DNA of 64,000 bases from Ahrensia sp. (GTDB lineage: Bacteria > Pseudomonadota > Alphaproteobacteria > Rhizobiales > Rhizobiaceae), in assembly GCA_002698425.1 (NCBI GenBank), contig NZXU01000034.1:58191-122190 (forward strand). Direction: 5' to 3'. The stretch's first letter is position 1; every line of letters starts with the position of its first letter. The notes below the pieces were generated by a model. The model was not told where the DNA came from. It was given only the letters and a program-made list of their open reading frames with translations, and did no database searches. Below are positions 8,749-17,960 of the stretch, one piece after another. The position numbers and the translations under genes were made by a program.

Positions 8749-10059
8749 ATGCTCGAACTGGGGTATCTGTCCTTCCCCGTATTGCTCGTCCTGATCTTCC
8801 TGCGCGCGCCCATCGGGCTCGCCATGATGCTGTGCGGTATCGGCGGCCTCTATTTCGCCATGGGCGGCTCGACCATGTTCATGGCGAAGCTGAAGACCGA
8901 GACCTACACGACATTTTCCAGCTATTCGCTGTCGATCATCCCGATGTTCCTGTTGATGGGCCAGTTCGCGACGCTGTCGGGCATGTCGTCCGCGCTGTTC
9001 AAGGCCGCGGAAAGCTGGCTCGGCCATCGCCGCGGCGGCGTCGCCATGGCGGCTGTCGGTGCCTGCGCCGGCTTCGGCGCGATTTGCGGATCTTCGCTGG
9101 CCACCGCGGCGACGATGAGCCGGGTGGCTTTGCCGGAACTGCGCCGCTACGGCTATTCGGGCGGCTTCTCCACCGCGACGCTGGCGGCCGGCGGCACGCT
9201 CGGCATCCTGATTCCGCCCTCGGTCATCCTGGTGATCTATGCGATCCTGACCGAGCAGAATATCGCCAAGCTGTTCCTTGCCGCCTTCGTGCCGGGCATT
9301 CTCGCGGCGCTCGGCTACATGATCACGATCTCGATCTATGTCCGGCTCTATCCCGATGCGGCCGGCACGCGCGAAAGGCAGCCCTATTCGGAGCGCTTCC
9401 GGGCGCTGGTCAATGTCTGGCCGGTGCTGATCGTCTTCCTCGTCGTGGTCGGCGGCATCTATCTCGGCTGGTTCACCCCGACCGAGGGCGCGGCGGTCGG
9501 AGCGGCGGGCACGGGGCTGATCGCGCTCGTTTCCGGCAATCTCAACTGGAAGGTCTTCAGCGACAGCATCATCTCGACGGCGATGTCGACCGCGATGATC
9601 TTCTTCATCGTGCTCGGCGCCAGCTTCTACAATTCCTTCCTGGCCCTCAGCCAGGTGCCGCAGGAATTGTCGAGCTTCGTCGTCAGCCAGGGCTTCAGCC
9701 CCTGGCTCGTGCTGGTGCTGATCCTGGTCTTCTACCTGATCTTCGGCTGCCTGATGGACTCCCTGTCGATGATCCTGCTGACGATCCCGATCTTCTTCCC
9801 GGTCATCAGCGCGCTCGATTTCGGCATGACCCATGATCATCTGGCGATCTGGTTCGGCATCCTCGTGCTGATCGTCGTGGAGGTCGGGCTGATAACGCCA
9901 CCAGTCGGCATGAACCTGTTCATCATCAATGCGATGGACCGGGAGACGCCGATAACCCAGACCTACAAGAGCGTCATGTTCTTCGTCGGGTCGGACATCG
10001 TCCGCGTCGCCATCCTGGTGCTTTTCCCCGCCATTACCCTGTTCCTGATCCCGGCCTGA
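8749..10059 (+). CDS. TRAP transporter large permease (DctM family)
   Basis: 436 residues, many membrane helices, DctM/SiaM family. Typical family sequence is seen: GIGGLYFAMGG near helix 2, GFGAICGSSLATAATM in the first half, GTLGILIPPSVILVIYAILTE split across helix 6, and ITPPVGMNLFIINA near the C-terminus. It is Na+-coupled in characterised relatives. The start is ATG 8749, or TTG 8743 that overlaps the previous stop. Upstream in-frame codons overlap the small permease gene and were rejected. Confidence 0.92.
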   Translation: MLELGYLSFPVLLVLIFLRAPIGLAMMLCGIGGLYFAMGGSTMFMAKLKTETYTTFSSYSLSIIPMFLLMGQFATLSGMSSALFKAAESWLGHRRGGVAMAAVGACAGFGAICGSSLATAATMSRVALPELRRYGYSGGFSTATLAAGGTLGILIPPSVILVIYAILTEQNIAKLFLAAFVPGILAALGYMITISIYVRLYPDAAGTRERQPYSERFRALVNVWPVLIVFLVVVGGIYLGWFTPTEGAAVGAAGTGLIALVSGNLNWKVFSDSIISTAMSTAMIFFIVLGASFYNSFLALSQVPQELSSFVVSQGFSPWLVLVLILVFYLIFGCLMDSLSMILLTIPIFFPVISALDFGMTHDHLAIWFGILVLIVVEVGLITPPVGMNLFIINAMDRETPITQTYKSVMFFVGSDIVRVAILVLFPAITLFLIPA

Positions 10060-10099
10060 GGCGGCCTGGAGCGGCGCGTGCCGACTTTCGTCTATCCTG

Positions 10100-10120
10100 A
10101 TTGTTATTGAATATAACAAT
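10100..10120. promoter_or_regulatory. Candidate MarR operator
   Basis: Perfect inverted repeat ATTGTTAT, 5 nt (TGAAT), ATAACAAT, located 36 bp before the MarR gene start. The AT-rich palindrome stands out in GC-rich DNA and has the size and symmetry expected for a MarR dimer. It probably controls the marR-ligase-dehydrogenase operon, with ligand possibly the CoA ester, as for CouR/FerR-type repressors. Confidence 0.6.
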
Positions 10121-10155
10121 TATATCTGATACCGGGCGGCCGGGAGGTTTTCGCC

Positions 10156-10644
10156 ATGACGAAAGCAAGCGTGGCCGCGCCGGTGCAGTCCGGCGTGTCC
10201 GAGTCTATATCCGACGAGTCTCTGCGGTCCTTTGCCGGTTACTCAATGAAGCGCACCTTCAATGTGGTGAAGGCCGATCTTGCCCGGGTTCTCGAGCCCT
10301 ACGGCCTGCGCATGATGACGTTCACGGCGCTTATTCTCATCGTCGACAATCCTGATCTCAGCCAGACGCAGCTTGCCGGCGCGCTGGCGATCGAGCGGTC
10401 GAACCTGGTGACCATCGTCGACGACCTGGAGAAGAACGGCTGGATCTCCCGCAATCCCGCGCCGAACGACCGGCGCACCCATGCGCTCCGGGCGACGCTG
10501 GCGGGGCGGAAGCAACTCGAAAAAGCATATGCCGCGGCGCAGGCGCATGAGGACAAGCTTTTTGCCGGTATCGATGACGATGAGAAGTCGGCGCTGTTTT
10601 CGGCGCTTCGAAAGATAGAACGCAGTGCCTTGGGAGGGGCATGA
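10156..10644 (+). CDS. MarR-family transcriptional regulator
   Basis: 162 residues with a winged helix: recognition region SQTQLAGALAIERSNLVTIVDDLEKNGW and wing RNPAPNDRRTHAL, the DxR motif of MarR wings. The stop overlaps the start of the ligase gene (ATGATGA), so regulator and enzymes are translationally coupled. MarR proteins next to hydroxycinnamate genes (CouR, FerR) are repressors released by p-coumaroyl- or feruloyl-CoA, and that is the likely role here. A perfect palindrome at 10100-10120 is the probable operator. Confidence 0.88.
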   Translation: MTKASVAAPVQSGVSESISDESLRSFAGYSMKRTFNVVKADLARVLEPYGLRMMTFTALILIVDNPDLSQTQLAGALAIERSNLVTIVDDLEKNGWISRNPAPNDRRTHALRATLAGRKQLEKAYAAAQAHEDKLFAGIDDDEKSALFSALRKIERSALGGA

Positions 10645-12458
10645 TGAACCGCACCCGGAACTTTCAGCCGCACAGCGTCGATCGGACGGTTCGGGCCGAT
10701 GGTACGATCCTCCTGACGTCCGGCCACCGGCTCGGTCCCGTCGCCGAGACGACCGGCGACTGGCTGCGCAAATGGGCGGAAGAGACCCCCGACCGGGTGT
10801 TCATCGCCGAACGCTCCGGCGCGGGCTGGCGCGAGGAGAGCTATGCCGGCACGCTGCAGAAGGTGCGGGCGCTCGCGGCCGCCCTGCTGGGCCGCGGACT
10901 GAACGCCGAAACGCCGATCCTGATCATGTCCGGCAACGGGGTCGATCACGGCCTTCTGGTCCTGGCGGCGCAATATGCCGGCATTCCCGCCGTGCCCGTC
11001 GCCGAGCAATATGCGCTGATCCCCGGCGCGCATGACCGCTTGCGCCACGTCATCGAGGTGGTGCGTCCCAAACTCGCCTATGCGGTCGATGCGGAAGAAT
11101 ATGGCGATGCCATCGCGCTGCCGGAACTGTCCGGCATGGAGATCGTCGCCAGCCGGCCCGGGTCGTCGCGCGCGGTCTCCTTCGACGAACTTCTCAAGGG
11201 CGATGCCAGCGCCGACATCGACGCCGCGCATGCGGCTGTCGGGCCGGACACGGTCGTGAAGATCCTGATGACCTCCGGCTCGACTTCGCACCCGAAGGGC
11301 GTGCCGACAACGCATCGCATGATGTGCGTCAACCAGACCCAGATGGCCGATGCGATGCCTTTTCTGCGCGAACGGCCGCCGGTCATCGTCGACTGGCTGC
11401 CATGGAATCATGTCTTCGGCGGCAGCCATAACTTCAACATGATGCTCGCCAATGGCGGCAGCCTCTATGTCGATGACGGCAAGCCGGTGAAGGGCAAGTT
11501 CGGGAGGACGCTCGAAAACCTGTCCATGGTCACCGGGACGCTAGCCTTCAACGTGCCGGTCGGGTTCTCGATGCTGCTCGACGCCCTCAAGGGCGACGAG
11601 AGCCTGCGGCGGCGCTTCTTCTCCGAACTCGATCTCGTCTTCTATGCCGGCGCGTCGCTGCCGGAGGATGTGTGGCAGGGCTTCGAGCAGATGGCGCTGG
11701 AGGTGACGGGGTCGATCCCGCTGATGACATCGAGCTGGGGCCTGACCGAAACCGCGCCGGCCTGCCTGCTTCAGCACGAACCGGTCTCGCATTCGGGCAT
11801 TGTCGGCGTTCCGCTGAACGACGTGACCGTCAAGCTTATTCCCGACGACGAGACGCGCTGCGAGGTGCGGGTCAAGGGTCCGAACATCATGGCGGGCTAT
11901 TTCGAGGATCCGGAAAAGACCGCCGAGTGCTTCGACGAGGAAGGCTATTTCATCACCGGTGACGCGATGCGTTTCGTCGATGCGGAGGATCCGAACAAGG
12001 GTCTTCGATTTGACGGTCGCATCTCGGAGGATTTCAAGCTCCTGACCGGCACATGGGTGCGCGCCGCGGGGCTCCGCCTTGAACTGCTCGCCTGCCTCGC
12101 GCCGCTTGCCGCCGACGTGGTCATCACCGGCCATGACCGGGGTGAGATCGGCGTGCTGGTCTTCCCGAACATGGAGGCGCTCGACAGCGCCGGCCATGCG
12201 GTTCGCGATGCCGATGGCGCCCTGTCCGGGGACAGTCTCGCTACCGAGGTCAGGCGTCGTCTGGCGGAAAGGGCACAGTTTGCCTCGGGGTCTTCGACCC
12301 GGGTCGGGCGCGCGCTGTTCATGGCGGAGCCGGCGTCGCTGGGCGATGGCGAGCTGACCGCCAAGGGCAGTCTCAATGCGCGCAAGATCCTGTCGCGCCG
12401 CGCGCTGCTGCTCGAACGGCTCTATGACAACGCCGATCCGGCAACGATCCATATCTGA
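10641..12458 (+). CDS. Feruloyl-CoA synthetase-like acyl-CoA ligase
   Basis: 605 residues, adenylate-forming enzyme that would activate an aromatic acid (ferulate, coumarate or related) with ATP and CoA. The P-loop TSGSTSHPKG is near residue 212; SSWGLTETAP and GYFITGDA are the later adenylation motifs; the catalytic lysine is expected in LTAKGSLNARKIL near the C-terminus. This C-terminal motif and the overall length match feruloyl-CoA synthases rather than 4-coumarate ligases. The start is ATG 10641, overlapping the MarR stop, or ATG 10644. It precedes the acyl-CoA dehydrogenase gene by 10 nt. The exact acid is not determinable from sequence. Confidence 0.82.
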   Translation: MMNRTRNFQPHSVDRTVRADGTILLTSGHRLGPVAETTGDWLRKWAEETPDRVFIAERSGAGWREESYAGTLQKVRALAAALLGRGLNAETPILIMSGNGVDHGLLVLAAQYAGIPAVPVAEQYALIPGAHDRLRHVIEVVRPKLAYAVDAEEYGDAIALPELSGMEIVASRPGSSRAVSFDELLKGDASADIDAAHAAVGPDTVVKILMTSGSTSHPKGVPTTHRMMCVNQTQMADAMPFLRERPPVIVDWLPWNHVFGGSHNFNMMLANGGSLYVDDGKPVKGKFGRTLENLSMVTGTLAFNVPVGFSMLLDALKGDESLRRRFFSELDLVFYAGASLPEDVWQGFEQMALEVTGSIPLMTSSWGLTETAPACLLQHEPVSHSGIVGVPLNDVTVKLIPDDETRCEVRVKGPNIMAGYFEDPEKTAECFDEEGYFITGDAMRFVDAEDPNKGLRFDGRISEDFKLLTGTWVRAAGLRLELLACLAPLAADVVITGHDRGEIGVLVFPNMEALDSAGHAVRDADGALSGDSLATEVRRRLAERAQFASGSSTRVGRALFMAEPASLGDGELTAKGSLNARKILSRRALLLERLYDNADPATIHI

Positions 12459-12468
12459 GGAACAGGTC

Positions 12469-14070
12469 ATGAAACCCTTTGAAGCGCCAATTGACGATAT
12501 TCTCTTCTCGCTCGACGAAATCGCCGGGGCGAAGCGCATTGCCGACTGGGACGCGGATTTCGCACGCGAGATCGCCGGTCATTTCGCGGCTTTCGCGGAA
12601 GGCGAGATCGCGCCGCTGGACGAACCGGGCGACATCCAGGGCGCGCGGCTGGAGAATGGCCGCGTGCGCCTGCCGGACGGCTTCGTCGAGGCCTACAAAT
12701 CCTATGTCGAGCAGGGGTGGCCGGGTCTCACCGCACCGGAGGAATTCGGCGGACAGGCGATCGGCGGCGCGATCGCCGGTGTCGTCAGCGAGATCTTTTC
12801 CGGCGCCTGCCATTCCATGCAGATGGTCGCGGGCCTCGTGCCGGGCGCGATCCGCACCGTTCTCGCCTTCGGCACGGACGAGCAGAAGGCGCGGATGATC
12901 CCGCCGCTGGCGTCTGGCGACTGGCTGGCGACGATGTGCCTGACCGAGCCGGGTGCCGGTTCCGACCTGTCGCGCATCCGCTGCCGCGCCGTCGAAGCCG
13001 GCAATGGCTGGCGCATCGATGGCGAGAAGATCTTCATCTCCGGCGGCGACCAGGACGCCAGCGCCGGTATCCTGCATCTCGTGCTGGCGAGAACCTCCGA
13101 CGACGGTATCAAGGGGCTGTCGCTGTTCCTGTGCACCTCCGAGAAGAGAGACGGTACGCGCAACGGCGTGACCGTCGCGCGCATCGAGGAAAAGATGGGG
13201 CTGCATGCCTCGCCGACCTGCCAGATGGTCTTCGACGGCGCCGAGGCCGAGCTGATCGGCAAGGCGGGCGAGGGGCTCAAGGCCATGTTCACCTTGATGA
13301 ACCATGCCCGTCTCGACGTGTCCCTGCAGGGCGCGGCGCATGCCTCGCGCGCTTTCGATATCGCCAGCGCCTATGCCGCGGAGCGCGTACAGGGACGCCT
13401 TGCGGACGGATGGCCGGTGAAGATCGAGGACCATCCGGATGTCCGCCGTATGCTCGACGAGATGGATTCGCTGGGGTTGGGCGCGCGGGCGATCGCCCAT
13501 CTCGCGCTGGTCTATCTGGAAACCGGCGAAAACCGGGATTTGGTCGAATTCCTGACGCCGGTCGCCAAGGTTTTCTGCACCGAAGCCGCCATGCGTTCCG
13601 CGGAACTCGGCGCGCAAGTGCTCGGCGGTTACGGCTTCCTGCGCGAATACCGGGTGGAGCAGACCTATCGCGACGCGCGCATCACCGCGATCTATGAAGG
13701 CACGAACGGCATCCATGCCGGCGCGCTGGCGGGGCGGGGCTTGCGTGTCGGCGGCGGCGCGATGGCTTTCGAGACGCTGATTGCACAAATCGCCGACGAG
13801 ACCGGCTCGGACGCCGTCCGCGCGGCCGGCGATCTCTGGGTGCAGGCGCGCCACATGGTTCGCGAGGCCGCGAACTTCGCTCCGCTGGCGCATGACTTCA
13901 TGGATCTGACAGGGCAGGTGCTGTTCCTCGCCGTCTGGGCGCGGATCGCTGCGAAGGCCGATGCCGCGCCGGACCCGGAGCGCTATGCGCGGGTGGCCGC
14001 CCATGTCGCGCGCCGCGCGCCACATGGCATTCGGGCTTCCTTCGGTCGTCTGCAGGCGGAGGCGGCATGA
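12469..14070 (+). CDS. Acyl-CoA dehydrogenase (DmdC-like large subfamily)
   Basis: 533 residues, FAD flavoprotein. Substrate and FAD region: MCLTEPGAGSDLS in the middle domain, VLGGYGFLREY, and the catalytic glutamate in AIYEGTNGIHA at about E410, with an extra C-terminal helical domain as in DmdC-type enzymes rather than classical short-chain enzymes. The N-terminus is somewhat shorter than in DmdC. The start is ATG 12469, 10 nt after the ligase stop. Together with the ligase it would desaturate an aryl-propionyl-CoA to a cinnamoyl-CoA-type product. No hydratase follows. Confidence 0.82.
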   Translation: MKPFEAPIDDILFSLDEIAGAKRIADWDADFAREIAGHFAAFAEGEIAPLDEPGDIQGARLENGRVRLPDGFVEAYKSYVEQGWPGLTAPEEFGGQAIGGAIAGVVSEIFSGACHSMQMVAGLVPGAIRTVLAFGTDEQKARMIPPLASGDWLATMCLTEPGAGSDLSRIRCRAVEAGNGWRIDGEKIFISGGDQDASAGILHLVLARTSDDGIKGLSLFLCTSEKRDGTRNGVTVARIEEKMGLHASPTCQMVFDGAEAELIGKAGEGLKAMFTLMNHARLDVSLQGAAHASRAFDIASAYAAERVQGRLADGWPVKIEDHPDVRRMLDEMDSLGLGARAIAHLALVYLETGENRDLVEFLTPVAKVFCTEAAMRSAELGAQVLGGYGFLREYRVEQTYRDARITAIYEGTNGIHAGALAGRGLRVGGGAMAFETLIAQIADETGSDAVRAAGDLWVQARHMVREAANFAPLAHDFMDLTGQVLFLAVWARIAAKADAAPDPERYARVAAHVARRAPHGIRASFGRLQAEAA

Positions 14071-14156
14071 CCTGAGGCCGTGCGACGCGTTTGCGCTGCA
14101 CAATAATAGCGGCTAAAGAATCCGTCTGACCTCCACGCCAGACCGGGGTAGACTCC

Positions 14157-17100
14157 TTGGCCATCAAGAAAATTCTCGTCGCCAACCGTTCCGAAATCGC
14201 CATTCGCGTGTTCCGCGCGGCCAATGAACTCGGGATAAAGACCGTCGCCATCTGGGCCGAGGAAGACAAGTACTCGCTGCACCGGTTCAAGGCGGACGAG
14301 AGTTACCAGGTCGGCCGCGGCCCGCATCTCGACCGCGACCTGGGCCCGATCGAGAGCTATCTGTCGATCGAGGAAGTTCTCCGGGTCGCGCGCATTTCCG
14401 GCGCCGACGCGATCCATCCGGGCTACGGCCTCCTGTCGGAAAGCCCGGAATTCGTCGAGGCCTGCGCCGAGGCCGGCGTCACCTTCATCGGTCCGAAACC
14501 CGAAACGATGCGGTCGCTCGGCAACAAGGTCGCGGCGCGCAATCTCGCCATCTCGGCGGGCGTGCCGGTCGTCCCGGCGACGGACCCTCTGCCCGACGAC
14601 ATGGACGTCGTGAAAAAGATGGCGCTCGAAGTCGGCTACCCGGTGATGCTGAAGGCGTCCTGGGGCGGCGGCGGGCGCGGCATGCGCGTCATCCGTTCCG
14701 AAAACGAGATCGAGCGCGAGGTCACGGAAGCCAAGCGCGAGGCGCGCGCCGCCTTCGGCAAGGACGAGGTCTATCTCGAAAAGCTGGTCGAGAACGCCCG
14801 CCATGTGGAAAGCCAGATCCTCGGCGACACGCATGGCAACGCGGTTCACCTGTTCGAGCGCGACTGCTCGATCCAGCGGCGCAACCAGAAGGTCGTCGAA
14901 CGCGCGCCGGCGCCGTATCTCTCCGCCGAGCAGCGGGCCGAACTGGCCGGCTATTCGCTGCGTATCGCCAATGCGACGAGCTATATCGGCGCGGGCACGG
15001 TCGAGTATCTGATGGATGCCGATACCGGCGCATTCTACTTCATCGAGGTCAATCCGCGCATCCAGGTCGAGCATACGGTGACCGAGGAAGTCACCGGCAT
15101 CGACATCGTCAAGGCGCAGATCCATATCCTCGACGGCTTTGCCATCGGCACGCCGGAATCCGGCGTTCCGGCGCAGGAAGATATCAAGCTCAACGGCCAC
15201 GCATTGCAGTGCCGCATCACCACCGAGGATCCGGAACAGAACTTCATCCCGGATTACGGCCGCATCACCGCCTATCGCGGCGCGACCGGCTTCGGTATCC
15301 GCCTCGACGGCGGCACCGCCTATTCGGGCGCGGTGATCACCCGTTTCTACGATCCTCTGCTCGAAAAGGTCACAGCCTGGGCGCCGACGCCGCAGGAGGC
15401 GATCCTGCGCATGGACCGCGCGCTGCGCGAGTTCCGTATCCGCGGCGTGGCGACCAACCTGACCTTCCTCGAGGCGATCATCGGCCACGAGAAATTCCGC
15501 AACAACATCTATACGACCAAGTTCATCGACACGACGCCGGAGCTGTTCCAGCAGGTCAAGCGCGCCGACCGCGCGACGAAGATTTTGACCTATCTGGCCG
15601 ATGTCACGGTCAACGGGCATCCGGAAACCAAGGGCCGGCCGCTGCCGCCGGCAGACGCCGCGCCGCCGATCGTGCCGTGGCCGGGCATCAAGATCCCGGA
15701 GGGCGGCACCAAGCGCAAGCTCGACGAACTCGGGCCGGAAGGCTTCGCGAAATGGCTGCGCGCCGAAAAGCAGGTCTATCTGACCGACACGACCATGCGC
15801 GACGGTCACCAGAGCCTGCTCGCGACGCGCGTGCGCACCGACGACATCGTCAAGATCTCCGGCTGCTATGCGCGCGTCCTGCCGCAGCTCCTGTCGCTGG
15901 AATGCTGGGGCGGCGCGACCTTCGACGTCGCCATGCGGTTCCTGACCGAAGACCCGTGGGAACGGCTGGCGAAAATCCGCGAGCAGGTGCCGAACCTGCT
16001 CCTGCAAATGCTCCTGCGCGGCGCCAACGGCGTCGGCTACACCAACTATCCGGACAATGTCGTCAAGCACTTCGTCCGCCAGGCCGCGGCGGGCGGTATC
16101 GATCTGTTCCGCGTCTTCGACTGCCTCAACTGGGTCGACAATATGCGCGTCTCGATGGACGCGGTCGCCGAGGAGAACAAGATCTGCGAGGCGACGATCT
16201 GCTACACGGGCGACATCCTCAATTCGGCGCGGCCGAAATACGACCTGAAATATTATGTCGACCTGGCCGGCGAACTGGAAAAGGCCGGGGCGCACATGCT
16301 GGCCGTCAAGGACATGGCCGGCCTGTTGAAGCCGGCGGCTGCGAAGGTGCTGTTCAAGGCGCTGCGCGAGGCGACCGACCTGCCGATCCATTTCCACACC
16401 CACGACACGTCGGGCATCTCGGCCGCGACCGTGCTGGCGGCGGTTGAAAGCGGCGTCGACGCGGTCGATGCGGCGATGGATTCGCTGTCCGGCAATACGT
16501 CGCAGCCCTGCCTCGGTTCCATCGTCGAGGCGTTGAAGGGAACGGAGCGCGATCCGGAACTCGATTCCGACTGGATCCGCAAGATTTCCTATTACTGGGA
16601 AGCCGTGCGCGCCCAATACGCGGCCTTCGAGAATATCTCGCAGTCTCCGGCCTCGGAGGTCTATCTGCACGAGATGCCCGGCGGCCAGTTCACCAACCTG
16701 AAGGAGCAGGCGCGCTCGCTTGGCCTCGAAACGCGCTGGCACGAGGTGGCGCGCGCCTATCACGACGTCAACATGATGTTCGGAGACATCGTCAAGGTGA
16801 CGCCGTCGTCGAAGGTCGTCGGCGACATGGCGCTGATGATGGTCAGCCAGGACATGACCGTCGATGACGTGACCAATCCGGACAAGGATATCGCCTTCCC
16901 GGATTCCGTCGTGTCGATGATGCGCGGCGATCTCGGGCAGCCGCCTTCCGGCTGGCCCGAAGCGATCCAGAAAAAGGTGCTGAAAGGCGAAAAGCCCTAC
17001 ACGGAAGTGCCCGGTTCGCTGCTGCCGCCGGCCGATCTCGATGCGATGCGCAAAGAGATCGAGGAGAAGCTGGAGCGCGAACTGACGGAGTTCGAGTTCG

Positions 17101-17618
17101 CCTCCTATCTCATGTATCCGAAGGTCTTCACCGATTTCGCCCATGCGCAGGCGCTATACGGTCCCGTCTCATCCCTGCCGACGCCTGTCTATTTCTACGG
17201 GATGGAGCAGGAAAAAGAGGTTCACGCCGAGATCGAGAAGGGGAAGACGCTGGTGATCCGCTGCCTCGCCGTCGGCGATACCGACGAGAAGGGCATGGTG
17301 ACGGTGTTCTTCGAGCTGAACGGCCAGCCCCGCCGCGTCAAGGTGCCCGACCGGGCGCATGGCGCGAGTGGCGCAGCGGTCCGCCGCAAGGCCGATCCGG
17401 GCGACGAGGCGCATGTCGGCGCACCGATGCCCGGCGTGATCTCGACGATCGGCGTGGCCGCCGGCCAGGAGGTCAAGGCCGGCGACGTGCTTGTCTCGAT
17501 CGAGGCAATGAAGATGGAAACCGCCATCCACGCCGAACGCGACGGCACGATCGCCGAAGTCCTCGTCAAGGCCGGCGACCAGATCGACGCCAAGGACCTG
17601 CTGGTGGTTTACGGGTAG
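14157..17618 (+). CDS. pyc: Pyruvate carboxylase
   Basis: 1153 residues, matching the single-chain Rhizobium enzyme in length. Biotin carboxylase domain (about 1-460) has the ATP-grasp loop GGGGRGMRVI; the carboxyltransferase domain opens with TDTTMRDGHQSLLATRVRTDD (about residues 542-562); the C-terminal biotinyl domain carries AMKMET with biotin lysine at 1119. It makes oxaloacetate from pyruvate and bicarbonate and needs acetyl-CoA as activator in characterised relatives. The start is TTG 14157, giving AIKKILVANRSE directly after it; no ATG is available in a better place. It stands alone, with an acyl-CoA dehydrogenase gene before and a toxin-antitoxin pair after. Confidence 0.97.
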   Translation: MAIKKILVANRSEIAIRVFRAANELGIKTVAIWAEEDKYSLHRFKADESYQVGRGPHLDRDLGPIESYLSIEEVLRVARISGADAIHPGYGLLSESPEFVEACAEAGVTFIGPKPETMRSLGNKVAARNLAISAGVPVVPATDPLPDDMDVVKKMALEVGYPVMLKASWGGGGRGMRVIRSENEIEREVTEAKREARAAFGKDEVYLEKLVENARHVESQILGDTHGNAVHLFERDCSIQRRNQKVVERAPAPYLSAEQRAELAGYSLRIANATSYIGAGTVEYLMDADTGAFYFIEVNPRIQVEHTVTEEVTGIDIVKAQIHILDGFAIGTPESGVPAQEDIKLNGHALQCRITTEDPEQNFIPDYGRITAYRGATGFGIRLDGGTAYSGAVITRFYDPLLEKVTAWAPTPQEAILRMDRALREFRIRGVATNLTFLEAIIGHEKFRNNIYTTKFIDTTPELFQQVKRADRATKILTYLADVTVNGHPETKGRPLPPADAAPPIVPWPGIKIPEGGTKRKLDELGPEGFAKWLRAEKQVYLTDTTMRDGHQSLLATRVRTDDIVKISGCYARVLPQLLSLECWGGATFDVAMRFLTEDPWERLAKIREQVPNLLLQMLLRGANGVGYTNYPDNVVKHFVRQAAAGGIDLFRVFDCLNWVDNMRVSMDAVAEENKICEATICYTGDILNSARPKYDLKYYVDLAGELEKAGAHMLAVKDMAGLLKPAAAKVLFKALREATDLPIHFHTHDTSGISAATVLAAVESGVDAVDAAMDSLSGNTSQPCLGSIVEALKGTERDPELDSDWIRKISYYWEAVRAQYAAFENISQSPASEVYLHEMPGGQFTNLKEQARSLGLETRWHEVARAYHDVNMMFGDIVKVTPSSKVVGDMALMMVSQDMTVDDVTNPDKDIAFPDSVVSMMRGDLGQPPSGWPEAIQKKVLKGEKPYTEVPGSLLPPADLDAMRKEIEEKLERELTEFEFASYLMYPKVFTDFAHAQALYGPVSSLPTPVYFYGMEQEKEVHAEIEKGKTLVIRCLAVGDTDEKGMVTVFFELNGQPRRVKVPDRAHGASGAAVRRKADPGDEAHVGAPMPGVISTIGVAAGQEVKAGDVLVSIEAMKMETAIHAERDGTIAEVLVKAGDQIDAKDLLVVYG

Positions 17619-17646
17619 AGAGGACTTTAACGTCTCCGAACGGTGT

Positions 17647-17661
17647 GATATCATTGATATC
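17647..17661. promoter_or_regulatory. Candidate toxin-antitoxin operator
   Basis: A 15-bp perfect palindrome, GATATCA, T, TGATATC, 14 nt before the antitoxin start. FitA-type ribbon-helix-helix antitoxins repress their own promoter through short inverted repeats, and this is the only such sequence in the 57-bp gap after pyc. Confidence 0.6.
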
Positions 17662-17675
17662 GCAAAGGGGCGATC

Positions 17676-17960
17676 ATGAGCGACCTGCTAATCCGTAACA
17701 TCCCGGACCACCTGAAGGACGACATCTCTCGCCGCGCTAAAGAGACGGGCCGTAGCCTTTCCGACGAAGTGAAGGAATTGCTGCGCAAGGGGCTTCTGGC
17801 CGATCTTGAAAAGCAGCCTCCCGCAGGCGAAACGGCGTATGACGCGATCCGGCGGGCGTTTGCCGGGGTAAGCCTTTCCGACGAGGAACATGGCGACCTG
17901 ATCAGGAGTGTCGAGGAAGGACGCGAGGATATGGGGCGCCCGGTCCCGGATCCGCGATGA
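17676..17960 (+). CDS. FitA/VapB-type ribbon-helix-helix antitoxin
   Basis: 94 residues. The N-terminus is a ribbon-helix-helix DNA-binding domain: LLIRNIPDHLKDDISRRAKE then GRSLSDEVKELLRKGL, the Arc/FitA pattern. The acidic C-terminal half should wrap the toxin and block its active site. It overlaps the toxin gene by 4 nt (ATGA), the usual order antitoxin then toxin. Likely autorepressor through the palindrome at 17647. Confidence 0.87.
   Translation: MSDLLIRNIPDHLKDDISRRAKETGRSLSDEVKELLRKGLLADLEKQPPAGETAYDAIRRAFAGVSLSDEEHGDLIRSVEEGREDMGRPVPDPR

Noticed and set aside
13983..17144. 1053-residue open frame on the minus strand
   Set aside because: Antisense to pyruvate carboxylase, which has complete motifs. 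The product is Arg/Asp/His-rich without domain pattern, as expected for a shadow frame in GC-rich coding DNA.
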